From positions 411,284,626 through 411,348,625 of the forward strand of contig CM019063.1 in the NCBI GenBank assembly GCA_009667805.1: 64,000 bases of DNA, given 5' to 3'. The position numbers and the translations under genes were made by a program. Of this stretch, positions 36,501 through 48,500 are shown piece after piece. Under the pieces are notes generated by a model. It was not told the DNA's origin. It was given only the letters and a program-made list of their open reading frames with translations, and did not search any database. Origin of the DNA: Leptobrachium leishanense (taxonomy: Eukaryota; Chordata; Amphibia; Anura; Megophryidae). Within the stretch, counting starts at the first letter, position 1, and each line of letters starts with the position of its first letter.

Positions 36501-39500
36501 TTGGGTCAGAGACCGTACAGACTTTTAAAAAGCGACTGGATGACTTCCTGCAGACACAGAATATTAAGGGTTATAATATTTAATATGTGGGTAAAAGCTT
36601 CTTGATCCAAGGAGAAATCTGACTTCCATTCTGGGGTCAAGAAGGAATTTTTTCCCAGTATGTTGCATATTGGCGAGCATTTCAGACTGGGTTTTTTGCC
36701 TTCTTTTGGATCAACAGCAGTAGGTTATGTGGGAGAGGCTGAACCCGATGGACGCATGTCTTTTTTCAGCCTATATAACTATGTAACTATGTAACTATGA
36801 CATGTCTCTGGGTTAATCCTTTATGCCAAGTCAATATTTTGCTGTTTCTGGGTGAATTCCTATATAACGTTAGAAATTTTCTGATTTGTATCTCTTGGTA
36901 CTGACTCTAAGGTAGGGCTCAGCATCCTTGACACATCTGGATTGTTCTGTATCAACGTGTCCCATTATGTCTAGCAAGCGCAAAGAATGCTCATTATGGG
37001 AAATTTCAAAACATCTGGGCAGCCAAGGTTTTTGATTCTTACCTTTTAGAGCAGAGGGTCTGTGACCTTGGCCATACAGATGTTTCTGAACTACAGTTCC
37101 CATGAGTCTCCTCCAACCTAACGAGAGGCTGAGTATCTTGGGTGATGTAGTTCCAAAACATCTGGAGGATCAAGGTGTGCTGGCATGGAGAGGGATAAGT
37201 GAGCTGTGTGTGCCGTGCTTTCTCTTCCCTTCTCCGTTCGGTCTCTGGAACGCCTGGTAACCTGCAGCCTTTGTCCAGCTCCTGTCTTTTTTTTATAGAG
37301 AAATAGGAACTCGTTAACCCTTCACTTGCCCAATCTGACCAATTTTTCTTATTTGCAACCATCCATAAGCTTTATATCCAAACCCTGTGGACTTGTGCAA
37401 AAAATGTTTACTATTTCATTCTGAATATCCTTTAAAATATCAGAATATATTTAGGATAAAAATTGAACACTGTTGTCTATTGCCAACTTCATCTTGCTTT
37501 ATCTTTACATTTTTGGAAACTTGAATTAGATCTATTTTATCTTTTAAAAGCAGAGCTTTCTGGCATCTGTATCTCCATAAGATTATCTCAGTCCCCTCTC
37601 TCAGCATTGCAAACCACACAGGATTTCATTCCCCATTCTGTGAACCAGGAGGACATGGTGCATAAGGACGTGTCAACAGGATGCATTCATGTGCTAAAGT
37701 AGATTTTACTGTGGGCAGAATATAAGTTGCTAAAAAGCTTTTAGGTATGCACCGATACCACTTTTTTAAGGCCGAGTACAAGTACCGATACTTTATTTTT
37801 TAATTTTTTTAGGTACTCCCAGATACAGAGTACGGATACTTTTAAAGTCATGTGACCATTTCCAATAAATAATTTAGGATTTGCTGAAAGCCTGTCCAGT
37901 TTGTGTTAATACTGAAATGTATGATCAGACACCCCATTTATCCCCCTGCCTGCACACACCCTGACCAGACACCACACCTCATCTCAGATCTATATGTATA
38001 CCCACTCTGATACATGTATACCTCAGACCAGATATACCCACAGATGCCAGGGAAGTCGTCAGAATACACTTAAAAGCATATTTGGCCAGCGTTCCACTCC
38101 GACTGGCCGCGTTACCGAGCAGCCGTCGGACTGTGGCGACTATGACTCAGCCCTGCGGCCGCTCGGTAATGCGGCCAGCTGGAGGGGAATGCTGGCCAAA
38201 TGCTTTTACATTTATTTTATTTGGAGAAAGTATTTTACCAGGAAGGATACACTGATATTTCTTTCGTTTTCAAGTATGTCTTGGGTGGTGAGTATGTACC
38301 GTTAGGTGTCTTGCCCAAGGACACTTACTGGAGAGGTGCTCTTGCTGGGTTCAAACCTGTGTCTCCAGGGTTATAGAGCAATGATGTTACCTCTACTCCA
38401 CCCAGCTGGTACTATTGCATTTGGCCAGCTGCCACAGGACCCTTGGATACTGGCAAGCCGGCCCAGCGCTGACTTCCAGGCATCAGGGCATTTGCACAAG
38501 TACAAAGTACTTGTGCAAATGGCGCTGTCGGCACCGATACCTAGTATCTGCATTCCTACTTTCTTCCCGAAGCTTATTGGATCCTTTAAGGTTTGCTTTA
38601 AAAAAAATAAAACATACCCATTCCTGTCCCTGTGAATGTCTCGCCCCAGTGATACTCTTTTGCGAATGTGCTTTTCAGAGGCCACAAAAGCTGCAAATCA
38701 TGTGGTACATATCTCTGTTATGATCTCTCTCCATAAGCTTCAGGGAAATCCAGATGTGGACCCCTTGCTTCTGGTGCCTAGAGAGGTAACAGCTATAGCC
38801 TCCTGATGAGGTCCAGCAAAGGCCAGGTGGGCACTATGTCATTGGAGGTTGCTATATCTCTCATGCCCGTTGTCAGTGCTTCAATATTTTTTTTCTGAGC
38901 CTAGAGCGCAATCCAGACGTGGCTCCCTTGCTCGATGATGGCTAGAGAGGTATGAACTAAAGCCTCCTGACAAGGTGCAACAAGGCCGACACAATCCTTG
39001 GGAATTGCTGTATTGCTCTTTTAGAGCAAGGTTCTTTGGTATTTCCGTACTGGCCACCCTTTAGGGTGTTAGCAGTCTGATTTGTATGTGGTAAAGTTTC
39101 CTCCGTAATAGACCTGCCAATGACACCTGAGCTGAGGGGATCCTAAAGCCCTGGTCACTACTGCTGTCCATTCTTGATACTCTGATAACAGGTCCTCAAA
39201 AACAAAATTATCTGCTGTCCTTGGAGTTGGAAATAACCCTTTTAAAGCTGGTAGCTTTTGAAACGTTGTGACGGGGATCTCCTTTTCACTGTTCCTGGCA
39301 TCAAGCTCTAGATATACACATCAGCTTCATGTTGACAAATTAAAACGTTTCTTCCACCACTGCAGGGAAAGGTGACACATGTGGGAGGCCGGACTGCACG
39401 CATGATTCATATAGCTGTCTGTTATGGACAATGTCTTGTCAGCTCTGTAGGTTATGGTTTTTTTTTCTAAATAAGTGTTGGGTGGCTTCTAGTGTCCATA

Positions 39501-42500
39501 GTTGCATAGCTTTTTCCTTCATTGTGGTCTTGGGCTATGTCATGTGGATCTGAACTGGGTGGCTTTTGGTTCCCAGTAGAGAAAATGTGTTTGCCATAGT
39601 GATCGCACGTCTTCCCCTTTCTCCTTGTTGTCGTTAAGCTGCCCTCCTGCAGTGCATTTACCTGCAGTAGTAGAAACGCACAGTAATTAGACACATCCCC
39701 TGTGAGGCTGCATTTAGTGACGTACTCTATTTTGTTTTTTCTTTTGTCCTCTTTGATAAAATGTGTTTGTCCGTTAAAAAAAAAAAATAATAGGTTCTTT
39801 CACATACTATAGATGAGGATGCAAAGTATGGTTCAGGATGGGCATCGTAAGCCTAAAATCTCCCCTTACATATGTAAACCGAACTTTGCCAAAATTTCAA
39901 GCCAGTTGCACATTTTTAGGAGCAGAGAACTAATCTATCAATTTTGGAGCCAGAGCTAATTCTAGGAGTCTGGGTTACTTCTACCTTTTCATTAAAGGGA
40001 TACAGGAAGCATTGGAAATATTATTGTATGTGTCACCTTGCCCTAATTGTTGTTTTGTGTGTAAACCCTTGATTTTTACCATTCCTGCATGTTTCTTTTT
40101 TCTAGTGGAAGCCTCTGTTCATGGCAGCAATGTTCACTGCACGGATAAGACGATCGAGGCAGCAGAGGCCCTGCTTCATATGGAGTCCCCCACCATTCTG
40201 CGGGACTCGAGAATACCAGGTAAGATTACTGTTCCTGGATCATATACAACTCTTTTTGGTGCATTAGTTTAGACAAATTCTGATTAACACAAAACATTGC
40301 TTTTGATAAAATGCTTTGCAACCTTTCACTAAAATATTTCAAGTGCACTGGTCATACTCGCCTCCTGTTTCCTATAGACCAGCTCTTCTGATCTTAGGCA
40401 GGTAAACCCTGAAGGCTCTATCCGGACCTAAAATTGCTGTGCCTGTACAATTGCCAAGATGACCGTGCCTTGTAGGTGTCACGGTGGCAGTACCACCAGG
40501 CACGCACCACCCTATACTTGCCCTCCGATCCTTGGAAGTGGTCGGTCTGTATATATATCCCTATGAATATAACTCGCAGGAAGGTGGGGCCTTGGTTCCT
40601 GAGAGAAGCCCCTATATGCAGAGATGCAGGGTAAACTGCAAGGACAGGTGAAAGCAAAGGGTTAACAAAAGGCCTCTGTACGGCAATACCAAAGATTCCC
40701 TGCACTGAAAGACCGGTCTTTAGGATAGCCGGATCTAATCTAAAGGAAAGTATTACCTTGAAGCCGTACAGAGTCTTTTGTTGTATACAGATGACAGGGT
40801 TTCCTGGAAACGGTACAGACAAGGAATAATCAAGAGTAGTCATAAAGAGGAAAGCCAAAGGTCATAACCAGAGAGAGTACGTCATACAGAATATAGGAAT
40901 AGGAACCAGAAGGGAAGTCAGCCAAGCCAAAATCAGTAACCGGGGAATCTGAATGGAACATAAACAGCAAAACAAAATACAGCAATAGACAGAACTGAAT
41001 ACACAGAAGGAACTGATATAAACTGGAACAGAAATAATAGAGACAAAAACTGAACAAGGATGAACAAACGGAGGATATCAGGAACACGGCAAGGAGCTCT
41101 CAGAACACAAGTGGCAAGGAGACCAGGCAAAGAAAAATGACCCAGCAATGTCTTATGGGTACATAGCTCTAATATAGGCAGGGGAATCAGGGCAAGGATC
41201 AACAGGTGAGCAGCACACAGAACACCAATTAACCCCTGGGAGGCCACCCAGAAATTGGCAGCAACAGAAACACAAGGGAAAAAACATATATACAAATACA
41301 GAGGGCAGGAAGACAGATTTTCCAGCACAGAACGTGACAGTAGGAAAGTATGACCAGTGTGCTTAGCTTTTCAACATTCAATGTTACACAGCGTGGAATA
41401 CAATAATGTGCTCATTCTGTATGGATGATTTGTAGGGATGCACCGATACCACTTTTTTAAGTACGAGTACCGATACTTTTTAAAAGTACTCACCGATACC
41501 GAGTACCGATACTTTTCTTTAATGTCATGTGACGCTTTCCAATAAGAACAGACCATATAAAAATGCCCCCAGCTCACATGTATATATCCCCCAGCTCATG
41601 GCTACTGCCCCCAGCTCACACATGGATATGCCCCAGCTCACACATGGATTTGCCCCAGCTCACACATGGATTTGCCCCAGCTCACTCATGGATATGCCCC
41701 AGCTCACTCATGGATATTGCCCCCAGCTCACTCATGGATATTGCCCCCAGCTCACACATGGATATTGCCGCCAGCTCACACATGGATATTGCCGCCAGCT
41801 CACACATGGATATTGCCGCCAGCTCACACATGGATATTGCCGCCAGCTCACACATGGATATTGCCGCCAGCTCACACATGGATATTGCCGCCAGCTCACA
41901 CATGGATATTGCCGCCAGCTCACACATGGATATTGCCGCCAGCTCACACATGGATATTGCCGCCAGCTCACACATGGATATTGCCGCCAGCTCACACATG
42001 GATATTGCCGCCAGCTCACACATGGATATTGCCGCCAGCTCACACATGGATATTGCCGCCAGCTCACACATGGATATTGCCGCCAGCTCACACATGGATA
42101 TTGCCGCCAGCTCACACATGGATATTGCCGCCAGCTCACACATGGATATTGCCGCCAGCTCACACATGGATATTGCCGCCAGCTCACACATGGATATTGC
42201 CGCCAGCTCACACATGGATATTGCCCCCAGCTCACACATGGATATTGCCCCCAGCTCACACATGGATATTGCCCCCAGCTCACACATGGATATCGCCCCC
42301 AGCTCACACATGGATATCGCCCCCAGCTCACACATGGATATCGCCCCCAGCTCACACATGGATATCGCCCCCAGCTCACACATGGATATCCCCCAGCTCA
42401 CACATGGATATGCCCCCCCCAGCTCACACATGGATATGCCCCCCCCAGCTCACACATGGATATTGCCCCCAGCTCACACATGGATATGCCCCCCCCCAGC

Positions 42501-45500
42501 TCACACATGGATTTCCCCCCAGCTCACGGATGGATATGCCCCCCCCAGCTCACGGATGGATATGCCCCAGCTCACGGATGGATATGCCCCCCCCCAGCTC
42601 ACGGATGGATATGCCCCCCCCCCAGCTCACGGATGGATATGCCTCCCCAGCTCACGGATGGATATGCCTCCCCAGCTCACGGATGGATATGCCTCCCCAG
42701 CTCACACATGGATTTGCCCCATCTCACACATGGATTTGCCCCAGCTCACGGATCCCCCTCCGCGTTCATACTTACCTTCCTGGGCGATGCCGGAAAGTCT
42801 TCGCGCACGCTCGTTGGAAGGACCACGACCACGTGGGACCATGTGATCGCGGCTGGGGTCCTTCCAACGAGCGCACGTGGGGAAACTTTCCCGGCGTCGC
42901 CCAGGAAGGTAAGTATCATCGCGGAGAGCAGCTGCAGGGCCTGTCCGAATGCTGATAGAGCATTCAGACAGGCCCATCGGCATTCGGACAGGCCCTGCAG
43001 CTGCTCACTGTGTTTATACTTACCTTCCTGGGCGACGCCGGGAAAGTTTCTGCGAACGCGCTCGTTGGAAGGACCCCAGCCGCGATCACATGGTCCCACG
43101 TGGCCGCGGCTGGGGGCCTTCCAATGAGCGCACGCGCGCAAAGACTTTCCCGGCGCCGCCCAGGAAGGTAAGTATAAACACGGTGAGGAGAGCAGCTGCA
43201 GGGCCTGTCCGAATGCCGATAGAGCATTCGGACAGCCGCCCCAGCCCCTCTGATGCCGGTAAGCCGGCTCAATGCCGGCTTCCGGTATCGGGAAAAATAT
43301 CGGGGGGTACTGCAGGAGTACCAAGTACTCCTGCAGTACCCGGTATCGGCACCGATACTATCATCGGTAGCGGCCCCGATACCGATACTAGTATCGGTGC
43401 AACCCTAATGATTTGCTATGCTTCTGATCTCGCTGTGCTCCTTGTTGCCTGCTGCTTAAGCTGGACGCTTCCCATTCCACCTGATGGCAAACATGCACCT
43501 TCATACAGTGAGTGCACGTGGTCTCAGTGCATTCTCTGTGGATGTGTGGCTGGGCATCATAAAAGGGACAGCGCAAAGTTTGCTGAATAGTGTTAATGGA
43601 CGATGGATGGTTACTCAACATAAAGTTTGACATGCTGATTAGATTTTAGGAAAATTTAAAAATCACTAGAATGCCAACCAGGGGGTTTCCAAATTGTCTG
43701 GAATTTACTCAATAAAAATGTGTTCCTCTTATTTTTGCTTAATCATTTAGACCAGTGGTTCCCAACCGCGGTCCTCAAGTACCCCCAACATGTCAGGTTT
43801 TCCCAGATATCTGAAGCACAGCACAGGTGATGTGATTTGGTGCTCAGTGAATGCAGGATTCAGTCTGCATTTCCCCAAGGTGATCAGCAAAATCTGGCCT
43901 GTATAGGGGTACTTAAGAACTGCGGTTGGGAACCACTGATTTTAGGCTAATGAACTCAAAGTCTGGCCCCCAGATGTTAATGGCCTACAATTCTCCAAAT
44001 TCTCTGGATGCAACAGATGGACAGAGAATTATGGAAGATGTAGTTCAGAAACATCTGGGAGGCCAATGTTTGAGATTCAGAATAATGGAATTGGTTTTAT
44101 GAATCCTTTCCTATGTCAACCTGTGACCTGTATTTAACTGTACCAGTAGTTCTGTATTAGTCTTCTTCACAGAGTAACAATCCACCAGTTTGACTATTTA
44201 CTTTTTAATTCACGTGGAGCTAGCAGGAAAATTGCATTGTTTGCTTATGCTGCACTGAAAGCCAAATGGTTTTGTTTGTTGGATTAAATGTTATGTAAAT
44301 TCTTTGCAGTGCCCTCTTCATTTAGGGGTCTCTCTCTTTTCTCTACAGTGGAGGTTTACTCCTCCCCGTGTATTTCCACACCAGAGTTTATCCATGCTGC
44401 AATGAGGCCAGATGTCATAACCGAAACTGTGGTGGAAGTGTCAACTGAGGACTCTGAACCAATGGACGCCTCTCCGATCCCGATGTCGCTGGATCTTGGC
44501 GAACCAATGAAAAAGAAAAAAGGTAATGTCCTACGTGGTATAATGCCTTATGAATAGTATAGGAGGGGTGGGGTCGCGCCTATTCCCCGATGGGGCGGCT
44601 GCAACCACCAAATGCATCCAGCCCAACAACATGTGTAAAACATAACAAAGAAAAATTTTTTATCTGGGCTTATTCCCATTATATACCGTGTGAAACAAAA
44701 CACAATTAGAGTCTTTGGTTTCTTATTAATGGCCATTAAAAGATTAAGCTCACCTGCCAAATGTCAAGGCACCTCTAATGAAGGGGAGTCCTATCCAAAA
44801 ATGAAGCCACAGGCTGCTGTATAGCAAACCATACCTGCTCATGCTGCTTGTCAGACATGAGGTAAACTGGTGGGCCTTTATTTATGCTCCCCCAGAAACA
44901 AAATCCACTTTGGGATCAAAAACAAAGACACAGAGTGTAATCTTGCTTCCAGCCAGGTCATCATTACAGCAAGATTCTGCTCCGTGTCTTTGTTTTTGAT
45001 CCCAAAGTGGATTTTGTTTCTGGGGGAGCATAAATAAAGGCCCACCAGTTTACCTCATGTCTGACAAGCAGCATGAGCAGGTATGGTTTGCTATACAGCA
45101 GCCTGTGGCTTCATTTTTGGATAGGACTCCCCCTCATTAGATGGCCATTAATAAGAAACCAAAGCCTCGAACTGTGTTTCACGCGGTATAATGGGAATAA
45201 GCGCAGATGACATTTTTTTCTTTGTAATGCCTTATGAATGTTTAAATCTGGGTTGTATGACATTTTACTACACAAGACTAGATTGTGTAAAACGTATGAT
45301 TACACTAAGGTCCATAATCTAGGTTGGTTTATGCTGTCTGCTGAAAAGTTTATGCATGCTTATATTTATTGTACTGGGTAAGGGTAGTTATTTAAAGCCA
45401 GAGTTAACCAGTTGCCCTTAAAGTTTTGTGGGGTAATATGTACGTCAAATGCTGTAGCTCTGCTTTTATTTTGACAGAGCATATGTATTTAACCCTGGAA

Positions 45501-48500
45501 AAATTGCTTAGGTTTTTATTAGCTGATACTTTAGAGGTTTAAAGCTTGATTTCAGAATATTATGTTTTACACTACTTTAGTAATATTAAAAACTTATTTC
45601 TCTTTTATACAGCTGGTAGGAAACCAAAGATTCCGCACCCCACTTTTCCCAATGGGTCACCACACTTGGGCATAAAGAGAAAGTCAAGGGAAGGAAAAGG
45701 TAATTCCTCATGCCACATAAGTGTGCAAGAAAAAAAAATTGGAACCCCCCCCCCCTTGCACCTCTGATACTTTCATGAATACAGTTGCACATGTGACACT
45801 TATTAAGCAGTTAATAGTTCAGTTTACATCTGCAGCTTTCTATCACTTTGCACATGGGTTGTTGGAGAGCTTTAATACACTTCACTTTAGTAAAAAAGTG
45901 AAATAAATGGACCAAAGCAAAACTCCCAGCCGTAAGCGATACTGTAGCAACTCACCACCCAGAACATACTTGAAAACGAGAGAAATCTCAATGTATCCTT
46001 CCTGGTATAATACTTTATTTTAAATAAAAAATTCCTCTATCTGGAGTCAATCCTAGTCTATGTAGGCATATCTTTTTCACTGAGTATTGGTTCAGTCACT
46101 GTAGCAGTAGAGTACAGCTTGACATCAGGGACAGGTTTGTAATAAGGGCTGTTGCAGTGTGTGGCTTGTGCTCTTGCACAAAAGAAAAAATGCCAAAGTG
46201 GCTTGGAATGTCCTTTTTTGTGGCATACAGAGCTCCTTGCATTAATCTGTGCCAGAAGAGCCATTTATTTTCACCACCTGCCATCTTCATCATTTATCTT
46301 CCTCAATCAATGAGCAGTGTGCAGTATTACTTAAAATTTTGTAATTTAATTTCTAGATATCTCTTAACTGAATACAAGAAATAAGGTGCCGGCTGGGTGG
46401 AGTAGAGGTAACATCACTGCTCTATAACCGTGGAGAGAGACTGTGGAGACACAGGTTCGATCCCGGCAAGGGCACATCACCAGTAAGTGTCCTTAGGCAA
46501 GACACCTAACGGTACATACGCGCCACCCGGGACATACTTGAAAACGAGAGAAATCTCAATGTATTCTTCCTGGTAAAATCCTTTCTCAAAAAAAAATAAA
46601 ATGTAATTATTTCTATGTTGTGTGGAGAGAGGAAAAATATGATGCAGCATCTATCTACCCATTTATTTCAGTTTAGGTGAAAATACTCCTCTTTTCTCCC
46701 TCGGCTCGGATCCTCCGAAATGCAGAAGTCCTTGGAGCTTCTAAAGCAATTTGTGTACCACAATGTTCGTATGTACGCTACAGAAATTGTGTATCTTGTG
46801 AATCTGTTGTACACATGTTATGCAGCACCTACACAGAACTGTGGGTTTGTGCTGCATGCACAGCACCAGTCCTCGACTGCCGTCTTCTAGAATGCTTGCA
46901 ACGCGTGCATTTGGGCACAGAGTGATATCATTGTGTGCTGAGATCATTGGTCCTAGAGTTAGTCCCTGGCAGGCGGGATATTCAAAATACTGTATGCTGA
47001 GTGACAGCTGTGTGGGGAGAAGAAACTCCTCTACGTCACCCAATGCCAGCCACTCGATGGGGGGCACTCGATGCAGCCTGACTTTACACACCATTAGCCA
47101 CTTTAATTAATGTCCCGAGTCTTTTACTAGTCTCTGCCTCTGAAACTTAAAAACGGTGTTTACTTTTGTGATTTCCAGGTAACACAACTTATTTGTGGGA
47201 GTTCCTTCTGGATCTGCTTCAGGATAAGAATACCTGTCCTCGGTACATCAAGTGGACCCAGAGAGAGAAGGGCATTTTCAAGCTGGTGGATTCCAAGGCA
47301 GTCTCCAGACTTTGGGGAAAACACAAGAACAAGCCAGATATGAATTATGAAACCATGGGTCGAGCATTGAGGTACGGTTTTAATACAGAATGAAAATAAT
47401 CTGCATCATGTGAACTGTGTTACTATATTTGTCTAATGGTATGAGAAAGGCCTTAAGAGCCAAAATGTCACCTTATCCATACAATAAAAATCCATGTACA
47501 CTACATCAGGAGTGCCTCTCCTTTTCCTGAAATTTGTGTCTAGGGTGTGTGTTTGACTGTAATCACTTGTTCTCTGTATCCTTGTGTCTAATGTTGATCC
47601 TTTTAATAGAGGTTGGTAAAACTTGCATTAAACATGTTTCAGGGCAGAGTGGTAATATGGTATGTGTGTAGTGGGATACAAGGCATTTAGGGGAAAATAC
47701 AAGTTTCTGGCAACCTCAATGTATGTAGTTGGGAATCTGGAGTCACGTGACATTGCTGGCATAGTTGTACAACCTGGCAGATGTGCCAATCTTTTAGGTA
47801 CTACTAAATAGTAAGTAGGAGTTTCAAAAGGGATTTGCATATATTTGACAGATTTGCATACAGAGCATGTGCTGAGTAGAATGAAAGGTAGAGGTCTCTT
47901 TCCAAAGAGTCATAGTTTGGAGGTTGGGTTTCACAGAGAAGTTTAATAAGCTGATGTAGCTAATGGACAATGGTTTAGTGGAGCATTTCATTCCTAGGTA
48001 CAGTGTTTGTAAGGAGGCAAGTTCTTACCAAAATGCTAGAAGGAATGTTTCTACAAAATGTTTTATGTGAATAGTTTGCAAGAAGCTATGCTGTATTCTG
48101 ACATCAGGCCTAGAAAGTGTTTTATACCATTTGTGGAAACTAGGTGATGGGTATGAGGAATACATTGAGTAAGCTATGTTTGAACCTTTAGATCATGTGA
48201 GAGATGCTTCAAGATGAAGGGGCTGCACTCATTAAAGGAAGTGCTTTTACCATGGGTGTCCCCCATTCTCGTCATAGCATGAGATAAGTGGGAGGATGGC
48301 AGCATAGCAGTGGTGGTCTTGGAGTGAGTTGGTAGCCTTAACATTCTCATGAGGCTAATGTCAGACGAATGCAGTCTGCGCACTCTGCGTGTGTGCATGA
48401 CGTACGGACGGAAGATATTGTAGACACCACACGGTCCATTTTTGTTGACGGACGTAGAAAAAAGGGGAATTATGGGAAACAAAATTAATATGAAAAATTA

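Noticed and set aside
40012..40272. 86-codon ORF covering ELF2 exon 2
   Set aside because: Only 40,106-40,219 is conserved; the rest reads through the splice acceptor and donor.
41761..42216. Regular repeats resembling a CRISPR array
   Set aside because: Units are contiguous and identical with no spacers, and the host is a vertebrate.
41529..43127. 532-codon ORF plus similar long ORFs in other frames
   Set aside because: It is produced by the stop-free 24-bp minisatellite; five frames are open at once and no conserved protein is encoded.
46398..46463. Possible tRNA gene with A and B boxes
   Set aside because: No cloverleaf or acceptor stem; the sequence continues into a shared SINE body and tail found at other loci.
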